Source: Flavobacterium sp. | GTDB taxonomy: Bacteria; Bacteroidota; Bacteroidia; Flavobacteriales; Flavobacteriaceae | Direction of reading: 5' to 3' | Assembly: GCA_023259675.1 (NCBI GenBank) | Contig: JALRGT010000003.1 | Coordinates: forward strand, 146,213-210,212 | Length of the DNA stretch: 64,000 nucleotides | Shown here: in pieces, positions 11,401 through 22,153 of the stretch | Numbering within the stretch: position 1 is the first letter of the stretch | How the letters are laid out: each line of letters begins with the position of its first letter | Notes under the pieces: generated by a model | What the model was told of the DNA's origin: nothing | Databases searched by the model: none | Seen by the model: only the letters and a program-made list of their open reading frames with translations | Translations under genes and position numbers: made by a program

Positions 11401-11746
11401 CAATAGCTGTAGTATTATAATAGGTTGTTGGAGTTATGCTTTTCGTATAGGTATCGGTAGCTGAATTGTACGTAAACTTACTCGCTTCAGAAGAAGCTTC
11501 CCAAGTTCCGTTATCTGGAGTTCCTTTATCAGTAGTATCGTCAGTATCAAATCCCCATGCCCACATATACAATGCATTCCCGGTGACACCCCATGCCGCT
11601 TCATCAACACTATTGCCATTTATAGTAATAGTAATTGCCGTCGTTTCTTCAAAAATAGCTGGACTAACAGAATAAGAAAGAGTTTGTTGTTGACCAAAAG
11701 CTAAAATTGAAAAAAAACAAAAAAGTAGTAGTAGTTTTTTTTTCAT
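8414..11746 (-). CDS. Large T9SS-exported GH13 alpha-amylase / pullulanase-like enzyme
   Basis: 1110 residues with a signal peptide ending near residue 19 (AFGQQ). Domains in order: an N-terminal beta-sandwich (about 22-145), a short Ig-like segment (146-230), a CBM48-like domain containing GSFNNW (about 245-345), the GH13 barrel (about 385-780), a C-terminal beta domain, an Ig-like segment, and a type IX secretion sorting domain (about 1035-1110, beginning YPNPT, later GVYVVKVY). Catalytic residues are D551 in GFRWD, E598 in IFEHL and D666 in ESHDEER. This should be the surface enzyme that makes the first cuts in starch, the job of SusG in Bacteroides. It lies directly downstream of an intra-operon terminator. 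Confidence 0.9.
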   Translation of the reverse strand: MKKKLLLLFCFFSILAFGQQQTLSYSVSPAIFEETTAITITINGNSVDEAAWGVTGNALYMWAWGFDTDDTTDKGTPDNGTWEASSEASKFTYNSATDTYTKSITPTTYYNTTAIGKIGFLIKAKNGSGDKKSQDILVEVGGFQLTLSSPGENSTSILTSGSNFTIAATNTNGNASYVLKANGSILNSNSSTASYSYTHSGITSNQNYELQVTQGITVVTKKFYVVLNPNTISEAMASGLEDGINYNATDASKATLVLDAPAKDFVYVAGSFNNWQPTSAYAMKKDPATGKFWLELSGLIAGTDYSYQYWVVDQTPLANSPIMVKIADPYSTLVLSPFDDSGIPSTTYPNMPVYPAGQNFEVSVLKTGQTAYNWQVTNFTKPEKEKLVVYEVLVRDFDSHRNFQDLIDRMDYFKNLKINAIELLPVMEFEGNESWGYNTAFHMALDKFYGPSHKLKEFIDLCHENGIAVILDVALNHAFGRNPMVRMWMNDPDGDGFGSPTAENPYFNTVAKHTYNVGEDFNHQQARTQYYVKRVIKQWIQEYHIDGFRWDLTKGFTQNCTASDESCTNAYQQDRVDVLKSYADYSWSLDPTHYTIFEHLGTDTEEQQWANYRVNETPSKGIMLWGKMTNEYNELSMGYTSNIARMNSSSRGFTKNLLVGFAESHDEERLMYKNVQYGNSTNAAHNVKNLNTALSRMSALGAVSLLVPGPKMIWHFGEMGFENSIFTCDNGTVNTSSDAISGDCKLATKPQPQWANNWLDNDNRYEIYSDWARMIKLKTEEPVFSGIVTMSNTSSLTKNIKISDASLLVNSLKDVVILANFDVTSQNVATGFPYTGEWYNLMDNSVWNVSDVNTPIAIPAGQFRIYGNKPAFATDVPFALPSDNFTVESKSETCANKNNGQITLTAAQTYDYVANINGTNYNFVNNSVTVSDLDPGTYPVCISITGKTFEQCFTITINPGSTLVGKSTLSSDKLAIEITEGTAPYQVVRNGVSEFETEATAFTVEVQQGDVLEVKTAKACEGIYTKTIIGDVGNVIAYPNPTKSLITISVPTPSKDVTIALYSMSGQLISKENYQVVNQKVQLDLEKESVGVYVVKVYLETPVSLTIIKE

Positions 11747-11764
11747 CTTAATTAGTTAAGTAAA

Positions 11765-11792
11765 AAAAAGGCTATCCTGAGATAGCCTTTTT
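11765..11792 (-). terminator. Intrinsic terminator inside the starch operon, between susE and the amylase genes
   Basis: A perfect 12-bp stem (AAAAAGGCTATC with GATAGCCTTTTT) around a 4-nt CTGA loop. On the minus strand it is followed by a run of eight T. Only about 18 nt separate it from the amylase ATG, which leaves no room for a new promoter. Downstream expression must therefore come from read-through or 3'-end escape. Confidence 0.85.
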
Positions 11793-11807
11793 CATTATTT
11801 TAAATTA

Positions 11808-12923
11808 TTATTTTTGATTTGGAAACATCAGGTAGCTTCCGTCTAAATCATTAAAATATATCTTATATTTAGATTTAGCTACAGGGATATCTCCTCCGCT
11901 GGAACCGTTTCCAGTATATCCAGAAAAAGCAGTATCACCTCCCCAATTTGTATCCCAGGCATTATTTGCTCTGAATTTTCCTTTTCCATCAAACAAACTA
12001 ACACTAAGTGTCCAGATATGAGGATCAAATGTGGATTGCGTCATATCGGTATCTTCTCCCCAACCGGCTTCAGTTCCCGTTCTTGAAGAACCGATAAACC
12101 CAATTGTTGAATATACATTTGCCGCCAAGGCATTATAAGGAGTTAAAGTATAGGTCTTGTTTTGTAAATCCATAGAGAATGTATAATACCCAGCCGTAGC
12201 AATGTTAAAACTTGCTGGATCTGCATCTGCATCTGTTCCTCTGTACACTAAACTTCCGTCTGCTCCTCCATACATTGGTGCCCAGCTTCCTAAATTTGAA
12301 ATGGCTTTGAAATATCCTGCATTGAAATATCCTGTAAACTTATACAGTTTTGGATTTGATCCACTTCTAAAAAGAGGTTGATTTCCTTTATTATTATCCC
12401 AACCAGAAACAGTTGCATCTCCCACTAAATACCAATCTGTAAATGCATAAGGTACTAAACCCGAATAGGCAGTAACACTAATTGTAATTGTATTCTCGGC
12501 AATCATTGGCATAACTCCAGAAACGTTACATTTTACTTTTACATCAAATTGAGAAGCAATTCCTGGTTCGGCACCTAATTCTATAGCTACTTGGTTCAAT
12601 TTTTTAATTAGAATCGAAGCCTCAGTCACATCACTCGTGGTGGCCAAAACTTGTGCTTGAGAAAAGTCTCCTCCTTTTACATCCATCATCAAAGTGTAAT
12701 TTACCACGATATCATGAGAATATTCCGCAGCGGTCCAAACAAATTTATCCGTTTGGTTTTCCGCATTTTCTTCCGTAAGTACAAATGTTTTTCCAGTTGT
12801 AGGAAGTGTCAATTCAGGAACAGCTATATCCGTAAGGACAGGTCTGTTTTCTACATCATCAGCGTTACATGATAAAAACAAAACGCTCACAAATGCGATT
12901 ACTATTTTATATATATTTTTCAT
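11808..12923 (-). CDS. susE: SusE-like starch-binding outer-membrane lipoprotein
   Basis: 371 residues. The signal peptide ends with the lipobox LFLSC (Cys 19). The N-terminal third (about 25-150) matches the SusE N-terminal domain, an FN3-like fold with the KFVWTAAEYS strand. Two tandem starch-binding-like beta-sandwich modules follow. Each opens with a WYLVGDATVSGW- or IGFIGSSRTG-type strand, and the segments LYKFTGYF and IWTLSVSLFDGKGKFRAN mark the repeat. In Bacteroides SusE and SusF bind starch at the cell surface without hydrolysing it. It starts 20 nt after the susD stop. A strong terminator follows it. SusE versus SusF cannot be separated with certainty. Confidence 0.85.
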   Translation of the reverse strand: MKNIYKIVIAFVSVLFLSCNADDVENRPVLTDIAVPELTLPTTGKTFVLTEENAENQTDKFVWTAAEYSHDIVVNYTLMMDVKGGDFSQAQVLATTSDVTEASILIKKLNQVAIELGAEPGIASQFDVKVKCNVSGVMPMIAENTITISVTAYSGLVPYAFTDWYLVGDATVSGWDNNKGNQPLFRSGSNPKLYKFTGYFNAGYFKAISNLGSWAPMYGGADGSLVYRGTDADADPASFNIATAGYYTFSMDLQNKTYTLTPYNALAANVYSTIGFIGSSRTGTEAGWGEDTDMTQSTFDPHIWTLSVSLFDGKGKFRANNAWDTNWGGDTAFSGYTGNGSSGGDIPVAKSKYKIYFNDLDGSYLMFPNQK

Positions 12924-12943
12924 ATCTAATTTGAGTAGTTAGG

Positions 12944-14551
12944 TTAATATCCTGTATTTTGTTTTAATGTTGGGTTCGCTTGAATTGCTGTAGCAGGAAT
13001 TGGCATTAAATCTCTGTAAGAATCCGTGGCAACTCCATCTTTTACGCCACCTTTCCATTGCCAAATTTTGTCACTTCCCGTAAATTTTCCAAATCGAATT
13101 AAATCTGTTCTTCGGTGACATTCCCAAAACAACTCTCTTCCTCTTTCAGCTAAAATAAAGTCCAAAGTTAAATCAGACTCGGAGATAGCGGTGTTATTGG
13201 CTCTGCTTCTAATTTGATTGATATAATCTTTGGCAGTAGTCAAATTTCCACTGGCAGCTCCTCTTACAGTTGCTTCGGCATACATTAGATACACGTCTGA
13301 CAATCTAAACATTGGAAAATCAGTATCCGGAATATCATTTCTTTGTGCAGCCGTACCGTCTGAGTTTACATTAGTGAATTTTTTTACAGCATAACCGTCT
13401 GTAAATACACCAACCTCAGCAATATCTAAATTTTGTCCATCTGTATAAAAAGTTCCTCTAACATCTGCTGTGGCCGTAACATCCGGAAAAGTTTGAACAA
13501 ATTCTTTTCTTGTTCTGATTCCCCACCAACCACCATTCATTCCTTGATCGGCAGCATCCATACTACCACCTATAGAAGCGTGAAGTATAAAACTCATTCC
13601 TCCACCAGTTGCTCTAATGGCATTACCATCTCCTACAATAGGAAAAATAATTTCAGATTGCGCACCGTTGCGATTGTTATCCGCAGAGAATAAGTATCTG
13701 TAAGGAACATTTGCGAAAGAATAACCAGAAGAAGTGATAATTTCAGAACACAATTGTGCTGTTTCATTATTTTTTTCTACACCAGTATACACTTTAGAAT
13801 TTAGATAAATTTGAGCCAATAAAAATTTAGCCGCTGTTTTATCGATTCTACCATATTCATTGGTTTTAGATTCTTTAAGACTGGAATCTAAATCGGTCAA
13901 TTCATTTTTTACAAATTCAAAAACTTCTGCTCTTGTTTTTTGCTCTGGATAATAGAATCCAACTGGATCATTTTCGGTAGTAATAGGCACATTACCAAAT
14001 AAATCCATCAATTGCACGTATGAAAAAGCTCTTAAAAAACGGGCTTCAGCTCTAAAAGTCGCAATATCTGATTTTAAAGAAGCATCTACACCACGGCTTG
14101 CCAATTTATCATCGCTGGTTTGTCTTAGAAACTCATTGGCAATACTAATTTCATAAAATGCTCTTGAATAAATTCCGTACAAAAATTCGTTATTAGGAGC
14201 CCATCTTTGTGTATTCATAGTTGGTAAAGAACCATCAGCCCAAGCTATGATTGCTTCATCGGTTGGTACCTCTTGCATTACAAAAAGCAATCTTAAATAA
14301 CTACTAAAATCTCCTCCGATACCTGAAATATCAGGGCTTCCGTCTCCGTCATTTCCTCCGACATATAAACCGGCATACAATTTGGCCAACACTTGTTTAT
14401 AGGAAGCAGGGTCATTGAAAAAATCTTCAGACAAGAATTCATCATCGTCTTTTGGGGTTACTTCCAAGTCACTTGTACATGAAGTAAGGGTCATATTCAA
14501 TCCTAAAATTAAAAGGAGTAAATAAGATATATGTTTAAATGATATTTTCAT
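12944..14551 (-). CDS. susD: SusD/RagB-family starch-binding outer-membrane lipoprotein
   Basis: 535 residues with lipobox MTLTSC (Cys about 25). The SusD family pattern is complete: an N-terminal segment with SYKQVLAKLYAGLYVGG, TPR helices holding the RAEARFLRAFSYVQLMDLFG helix, and a C-terminal region with DVYLMYAEA, ILAERGRELFWE and RRTDLIRFGKF. It caps the SusC barrel and presents glycan to it. It lies 40 nt downstream of susC and 20 nt upstream of susE. Starch as ligand is inferred from the amylases, GH97 and SusE around it. Confidence 0.92.
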   Translation of the reverse strand: MKISFKHISYLLLLILGLNMTLTSCTSDLEVTPKDDDEFLSEDFFNDPASYKQVLAKLYAGLYVGGNDGDGSPDISGIGGDFSSYLRLLFVMQEVPTDEAIIAWADGSLPTMNTQRWAPNNEFLYGIYSRAFYEISIANEFLRQTSDDKLASRGVDASLKSDIATFRAEARFLRAFSYVQLMDLFGNVPITTENDPVGFYYPEQKTRAEVFEFVKNELTDLDSSLKESKTNEYGRIDKTAAKFLLAQIYLNSKVYTGVEKNNETAQLCSEIITSSGYSFANVPYRYLFSADNNRNGAQSEIIFPIVGDGNAIRATGGGMSFILHASIGGSMDAADQGMNGGWWGIRTRKEFVQTFPDVTATADVRGTFYTDGQNLDIAEVGVFTDGYAVKKFTNVNSDGTAAQRNDIPDTDFPMFRLSDVYLMYAEATVRGAASGNLTTAKDYINQIRSRANNTAISESDLTLDFILAERGRELFWECHRRTDLIRFGKFTGSDKIWQWKGGVKDGVATDSYRDLMPIPATAIQANPTLKQNTGY

Positions 14552-14591
14552 TTTGTTTAATTTTTAAATTAGAAATTCAATGTATGACTGT

Positions 14592-17576
14592 TTAGAAATT
14601 GGCATTTACCCCAAACAAATAAGTTCTTGCTCTTGGATATATATTACCGTCAATCCCATTGAATTTTTCAGGATCTAAACCGTCATATTTGGTAAAAGTC
14701 AAAACATTTTGAACACCTGCTGAAAATCGTATATTAACCGATTTAAGAAGCGCTTTATCCATTGTATATCCAACGGTAACATTGTCCAGTTTTATAAAAG
14801 AGGCATCTTTTACAAAATAATTAGAGTAATATCTTTGCGTTCCGTTGTCCTCGAATTTAAATCCTGTTTTATAGTAATCTGTAGTGATGTTTCCTAAATC
14901 AGTATCTCTTCGTAAACCGGCATCAGAATATCCTTTGTCTGAACTCACATTATCAAAAATATAATTTCCTAAACTAGCTCTCCAGTTCATGGTAAAATCA
15001 AGTTTTTTGTAGTTCAACGTACTGAACAATCCAAACGTGTAATCTGCTGCTGGCTTCTTGTATCTGTAACGATCTAAGTTATCAATTACACCGTCATTAT
15101 TTCTGTCAACATAAGATCCTTGAATAGGCTTTTTGTTTGCATCATATAATTGTTCGTAAACATAGAAGGAGTTAGGTGCAAATCCTACAGAGTTAATCTG
15201 TATTTTATTTCCTGTACCTCCAACAATATCTCCTGTAGTATATCCTTCAAATCCAGGAACCGTAATTCCTAAATTGGCCACTTTTTGGTCGATATAAGTC
15301 GAATTCAATGACAAATTCCAAGTCAAATTATCGTTTCTAATGATATCAGATTCAATGCTGAATTCAACTCCCGATGTATTTACGCTTCCAATATTGGCAA
15401 AACCTGCATTTCTTAAGTTGGCTCCGTCAGGATAAGCAATAAAAGCAAGAAGATCATTTGATTTTTTGTTGAAGTAATTGATCGAACCAGTTACTTTATT
15501 ACTAAAAAGTCCATAATCTAAACCTACATTGGTTTCTGTAATTTCCTCCCATTTCACATTTTCGTTGTACCCTTCTGGTTTGGCAACGGTGTAAACTGTA
15601 TTTCCAAAAATGTATTGAGAATTAATTGTTCCCAAAGATACTCTTCTCAAATAATCATAAGAAGCCGAAATATCTTGTTGCCCTGTTTGACCATAACCTA
15701 CTCTTAATTTCAAGTTCGAAAAGGTGTTGCTGTCTCTCAAAAAGGATTCTTCTGTAATATTCCAAGCAAAAGCAGCTCCTGCAAAATTAGCCCATCTGTT
15801 GGCTTCAGAAAAACGGGAAGAACCGTCTCTTCTGTAATTTACCGTTAAAAGATATTTTCTATCAAAACCAATATTCATACGACCAAAGTAAGATTGTAAG
15901 TTGATGTCCGGATCCGTTTGCACATCTTCTAAAGGATTTGGTTCACGTGTTTGCCCTGACACATATCCTTCTCTTTGAAACAACTGATAGTTATAACCAG
16001 CAGTGGCATCCAGTTTAACTTTTCCTATTTCTTTGGTATAGTTGAAGTAGGTGTTTAAATTTTTATTTTGACGCGCATCTGTGAAGTGCGTATAGCCTCC
16101 CAAATTGGTCCAATTTCCTTCACTGAAGTTAGTCGGTTGGTATCCCGTAATACTTTGATTGCTTACTTCCGTAAAACCATTACTGTCAAATCGATCAATC
16201 CCCATTTCGGCAACAACTCTCAAATCTTCAAAAAAGTGTAGTTTGTAGTCTAACCTTACGTTACCCCATTTTCTTGTTGAAGTAGATCTGTTATTCGTTT
16301 GATTTAATAAAGCAACCGGATTTTTAGCCGCCAATAAATTTACATTTCCGTTACTTTCTAACCATTCGAAGTATCCTCCGTAACGAGAACCGGTTTGGTA
16401 AACGGATTGGGTTGGATCAAAAGCGATAGCACTTCCGATTACTCTTCCTTCGTCTTGGAATCTATTTTTCCCAAAAGAAAGGTTTCCGCTGATGTCAATT
16501 TTCAAATGATTATCAAATAAAACTGGATTCAAAGACAACGAAGTCGTTGTTCTTTCAAAACTGGTATTGTTTAAAATTCCAGGATTATTGGTATTTCCAA
16601 CAGAAAGACGAACCGGTAAATTATTGAATAAAGAACCACTTACCGATAGGTTGTTGTTGGTTGTCAATACCGTACTAAAGATTTCGTCTTGCCAGTTGGT
16701 ATTGGCTGTTCCCAATTTTGCTATTTGAGCATCTGTTCCTATTTCGTTTACCAATGTGCGGAATTGATCAGCACTTAAAACATCTATTGTATTGGCAACG
16801 CTATTTACCCCTACTTGAGAATTGAAAGCCACTTTCACGGCTCCTTTTGATCCTTTTTTGGTTGTAATAACAATAACACCATTTGCAGCTCTAGAACCAT
16901 AGATAGCAGCTGCCGAAGCATCTTTCAAAACTGTAAATGATTCAATATCATTTGGATCGATAGTAGATAAAATACTGGTAGATCCATTTGGAGTAGCATT
17001 ACTTAAAGGAAGACCATCAAGGATAATCAAAGGATCATTGGATGCATTCAAAGAAGACCCACCACGAATACGGATATCCGCTTTGGCTCCAGGCGCTCCG
17101 CCTCCTGTTACATTCACACCCGCAATACGACCGTTAATTAAACTTTCGGGAGTTACGGTCAAACCTTTATTGAAATCTTTTGCAGCAATTTGCGAAACCG
17201 CACCGGTTGCATCCTTTTTCTTTACGGTACCATAACCTACTTGTACAACGACCTCTTTTAATTGATTTGAATCTTCTTCTAGTACAATTCTAAGGTTTTG
17301 TCCATTGGCAGGGATTTCTTGTGTAACAAAACCTATATAAGATACGATCAGCACTGGAGATTTGATTGATACTACAGGCAATGTAAATGCACCATCAAAA
17401 TCGGCAATAGCACCAATATTTGTTCCTTTGATTAAGACGCTGGCCCCAACTAAAGGCTGTCCATTTTGATCTACGACAACGCCGTTAATCTTGTTCGTTG
17501 TAGTTTGAGCAACTACACTTGGCAGAATAAACAGTATGCTACATAAAAGTAGAATGTGAAACATACTTTTTTTCAT
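14592..17576 (-). CDS. susC: SusC/RagA-family TonB-dependent starch-oligosaccharide transporter
   Basis: 994 residues from the ATG at 17576. A start at 17585 would add only MVK before the signal peptide. The signal ends at SVVAQ. Domains: a carboxypeptidase-regulatory-like beta-sandwich (about 30-110), a TonB box region (EVVVQVGYGT), a plug with the family signature VLKDASAAAIYGSRAANGVI, and a 22-strand barrel ending in an aromatic strand (YLFGVNANF). SusC imports maltooligosaccharides across the outer membrane using TonB energy. It lacks the N-terminal STN domain found on the second SusC here, consistent with control by a SusR-type regulator instead of an ECF/FecR pair. Confidence 0.93.
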   Translation of the reverse strand: MKKSMFHILLLCSILFILPSVVAQTTTNKINGVVVDQNGQPLVGASVLIKGTNIGAIADFDGAFTLPVVSIKSPVLIVSYIGFVTQEIPANGQNLRIVLEEDSNQLKEVVVQVGYGTVKKKDATGAVSQIAAKDFNKGLTVTPESLINGRIAGVNVTGGGAPGAKADIRIRGGSSLNASNDPLIILDGLPLSNATPNGSTSILSTIDPNDIESFTVLKDASAAAIYGSRAANGVIVITTKKGSKGAVKVAFNSQVGVNSVANTIDVLSADQFRTLVNEIGTDAQIAKLGTANTNWQDEIFSTVLTTNNNLSVSGSLFNNLPVRLSVGNTNNPGILNNTSFERTTTSLSLNPVLFDNHLKIDISGNLSFGKNRFQDEGRVIGSAIAFDPTQSVYQTGSRYGGYFEWLESNGNVNLLAAKNPVALLNQTNNRSTSTRKWGNVRLDYKLHFFEDLRVVAEMGIDRFDSNGFTEVSNQSITGYQPTNFSEGNWTNLGGYTHFTDARQNKNLNTYFNYTKEIGKVKLDATAGYNYQLFQREGYVSGQTREPNPLEDVQTDPDINLQSYFGRMNIGFDRKYLLTVNYRRDGSSRFSEANRWANFAGAAFAWNITEESFLRDSNTFSNLKLRVGYGQTGQQDISASYDYLRRVSLGTINSQYIFGNTVYTVAKPEGYNENVKWEEITETNVGLDYGLFSNKVTGSINYFNKKSNDLLAFIAYPDGANLRNAGFANIGSVNTSGVEFSIESDIIRNDNLTWNLSLNSTYIDQKVANLGITVPGFEGYTTGDIVGGTGNKIQINSVGFAPNSFYVYEQLYDANKKPIQGSYVDRNNDGVIDNLDRYRYKKPAADYTFGLFSTLNYKKLDFTMNWRASLGNYIFDNVSSDKGYSDAGLRRDTDLGNITTDYYKTGFKFEDNGTQRYYSNYFVKDASFIKLDNVTVGYTMDKALLKSVNIRFSAGVQNVLTFTKYDGLDPEKFNGIDGNIYPRARTYLFGVNANF

Positions 17577-17899
17577 TTTTACCATAATTTTGGTTTTTTT
17601 GGTTGTTAATAAATTTGTTTTTTACAAAATCCGTTTTAGTAATAATTGTGTTTCTGTATTACTGTCCAGATTTCAATATTGTAAAATTATATCGTTTGCG
17701 TACGGACTTTTTCTTTAACTATTAAAATGTAGTTCCAGAAAAGCTAAAACATAACGTAAAGCATTGTAAAACATAGCATTTGTTGATTTTCATATTCAAA
17801 AAAAAGTAGTGCTTGTGTAGTAAATAAATCTTTATTTATGCTATTTTAAGCTCTTTATTGTCCGATATCCATTTTTAAAAAATTCTTATTCAAAAAGTT
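17577..17899. other. susB-susC intergenic control region
   Basis: 323 nt without a gene, holding the susC promoter on the minus strand. It contains the GTAGT direct repeat listed separately (17806-17822). It also has two copies of TAAAACATA at 17745-17753 and 17767-17775, spaced 22 bp, about two helical turns. No small ORF worth calling was seen. Confidence 0.5.
17806..17822. promoter_or_regulatory. Candidate SusR-binding direct repeat upstream of susC
   Basis: GTAGT-N6-GTAGTA preceded by an A-run, repeat period 11 bp. The same arrangement, including the A-run, recurs upstream of susB at 20187-20203. The assignment to SusR is inferred from sharing between the two starch transcription units. 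Confidence 0.45.
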
Positions 17900-20023
<2,124 letters not shown>

Positions 20024-20186
20024 TTAATAAATTAATAATTTGCTTTATAAATATCTTCGAAAACCAAATTTATATTGATTTTAACCTGCTTATAATCATT
20101 AACAAAAAATGGTAGCCCAAAACAACTCATTAAAATTATAACTATTTGATTTTAAATAAATTAAATTAAAAAATAAAAACAAAAAA

Positions 20187-20203
20187 GTAGTACAACTGTA
20201 GTA
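20187..20203. promoter_or_regulatory. Candidate SusR-binding direct repeat upstream of susB
   Basis: GTAGT-N6-GTAGTA after a run of A, with the same spacing as the copy upstream of susC at 17806-17822. It lies about 175-190 bp before the susB start and just downstream of the susR terminator. Its role is inferred. Confidence 0.45.
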
Positions 20204-20211
20204 TAAAAAAA

Positions 20212-20243
20212 AGCCCCTGAACCCAAAAAAGAGTTTAGAGGCT
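20212..20243 (-). terminator. Terminator of susR
   Basis: Imperfect 13-bp inverted repeat (20212-20224 and 20231-20243) with a 6-nt loop. Two of the differences become G-U pairs in the minus-strand RNA. On that strand it is followed by a long T-run. It sits directly after the susR stop. Confidence 0.7.
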
Positions 20244-20265
20244 ACTATTGAAAAGAACGAATTAA

Positions 20266-21909
20266 TTATTTATTTGTTCCTATACGCATCACATTGGCTT
20301 CAAATTCATCACGAGGACCTAAAGCCTTGTTTCTTAATTTTGTCCTGTAATTGTAAATGGTAGATAAAGAATAACGCAAAAAATCAGCTATTTTAACACT
20401 GTCAGATATTCCCAAACGAATCAATGCAAAGATTCGCAATTCAGTGTTCATTAATTCACCTTGTTTTAATTTTATATCTTCAGTATCTGTAAGCAAACTA
20501 CTAAATTCTTCTATAAAATTAGGAAAAAGTGATAAAAACGTCTTATCAAAATTAGTATAGAATTCTTTAAGTTCCTTCTCAATAAACTCATTCGATTTAA
20601 TCGCTCTAACCAATTCATTCATTTTGCCGCTTGTTGCCATAATATTCAATTGGCGTCGGTATTGGTCTAATTTGCTAATGTAAATAGAGCATTGATCCAT
20701 ATAACGCCCAATGTATATTTCCTTTACAAGGCTGGCTTCTTTTAAAGTATTATTGGTTTCATTTAATTTTTCATTGAATACTTGCAACTCTTTATTAAGT
20801 TCTACAAATTGACGGTTTGCCAAACTAATTTCATATTTTGCTTTGGATAATTTCTTGATTTGTTTGAATAGCAAAAACAAAGCTCCTAGCAAAAACAGCG
20901 ATAAGATACTAGCGCTAACTAAAAACAGAATCAATTGTTTGCGATTCGTCTCGTTTTGTTTTTGATAGGCTTCATTAATGATGGGGATCATCTTTGAAAT
21001 TTCAAATGTCCTTAAACGAGCATTACAAAAAAGAGCGTCTTCAAGGGTTCGTTTCGTGTATTTATAAGCACGATCTATATCCCCTTCTTCATACATTATA
21101 TAGGCTAAACTACGGAGCGAAATGTATTCTTTTTTCTCTAATTGTAAGTCGGATATGGCGGAGATAATGAGCCATTTTTTTTCCTGTTCGAATTCTTTTT
21201 TAAATTGGTAGGCTTGTGAAATTAAATAGGCTACTACCGCTTTGTCAGGATTGCTGTTTTTAATTTTTGGAAAATAATTTTGTAATAAAGGTAAGGTTTC
21301 GTCGTATTTCTTTTCTTCAAAAAGTTTATTGGCACGGTGAATAATAAAAGGTTCTGAATTTTTTGGGTAAAAGTTATAACTCGAATCTCTATATTGTTTG
21401 GTTAATTTAAGATAACTACTTTTTTCTTGTGCAGTGGAAGCATAATCCGACATAGAAAGATAAAGGGTGCTGGATACTCCAAAATAAGTACCCCTAATTT
21501 CAGGTGTAGCTTTAATATCTATTTTATTCAAAATATCCGTGGCTTCCTTGTACATGCCTAAAGTTCCCATTGTGGAAGCGAGATTCAATTTGGAAGTATT
21601 TATTTTTGTCAAATCCTTTAATTTGGTCGCAATTTTCATGCTTTTCCTGGCATAACTTAAAGCCGAATCGGATTGATAAAATTTATATTCTCCAAATAAC
21701 TTTTCATAAATCTCATACTTTTGAACATCACTTGAAGTAATTTTTTTAAGTTCAATTAGTTTTAGTATTTCCGTTTCTTTCTTTTGATGGTATTGTTTAC
21801 TATTATCAATAGTCGCGTCTAATTCATTCAACAATGAATCTATTTCAGCTTGTGAATACAGAAATACCGGAAAAAATAGGATAAGGATTGTAGTCCAAAA
21901 TTTAAGCAT
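20266..21909 (-). CDS. susR: SusR-like membrane-anchored TPR transcriptional regulator (DUF6377 type)
   Basis: 547 residues. A signal or anchor segment is followed by TPR-like helical repeats (about 30-310), one transmembrane helix (about 325-347, LILFLVSASILSLFLLGALF), a coiled-coil stretch (about 350-395) and a C-terminal HTH of LuxR type (about 490-540, with LRIFALIRLGISDSVKIADFL and YNYRTKLRNKA). This is the layout of Bacteroides SusR, which senses maltose and turns on the starch genes. Here it lies directly upstream of susB and the susC operon, in the same direction. The periplasmic TPR part would sense sugar and the cytoplasmic end bind DNA. The family is recognised with good confidence; the signal is inferred. 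Confidence 0.82.
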   Translation of the reverse strand: MLKFWTTILILFFPVFLYSQAEIDSLLNELDATIDNSKQYHQKKETEILKLIELKKITSSDVQKYEIYEKLFGEYKFYQSDSALSYARKSMKIATKLKDLTKINTSKLNLASTMGTLGMYKEATDILNKIDIKATPEIRGTYFGVSSTLYLSMSDYASTAQEKSSYLKLTKQYRDSSYNFYPKNSEPFIIHRANKLFEEKKYDETLPLLQNYFPKIKNSNPDKAVVAYLISQAYQFKKEFEQEKKWLIISAISDLQLEKKEYISLRSLAYIMYEEGDIDRAYKYTKRTLEDALFCNARLRTFEISKMIPIINEAYQKQNETNRKQLILFLVSASILSLFLLGALFLLFKQIKKLSKAKYEISLANRQFVELNKELQVFNEKLNETNNTLKEASLVKEIYIGRYMDQCSIYISKLDQYRRQLNIMATSGKMNELVRAIKSNEFIEKELKEFYTNFDKTFLSLFPNFIEEFSSLLTDTEDIKLKQGELMNTELRIFALIRLGISDSVKIADFLRYSLSTIYNYRTKLRNKALGPRDEFEANVMRIGTNK

Positions 21910-22153
21910 TGTAATGATTTTAGTTTTATGTTAAATTAATACTAAATTAATTAAATATCCACTATTTAAAGGCATTTTTTTGGACCTAAAAAACAAAATA
22001 AATAAAAATACAAGTGTAAATTACACAAATAAACACTTTTAGTTGAAAACATACTACATACCTCATGAACAATAAATGTGGTACATGACTATGGCCTTAA
22101 CCCAAATAAAATTCTAAAGAAATTGATTGGCGCTACAAATTAAGCTGTAAAAA

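Noticed and set aside
11723..11740. Extra GTAGT repeats resembling the SusR candidate site
   Set aside because: They are the leucine codons of the amylase signal peptide, a simple triplet run inside coding sequence.
22011..22028. AAGTGT-N5-ACACAA upstream of susR as a sixth AraR site
   Set aside because: The spacer is 5 bp instead of 7 and the gene is a starch regulator. The embedded GTGTAA-A-TTACAC palindrome may still be a susR promoter element.
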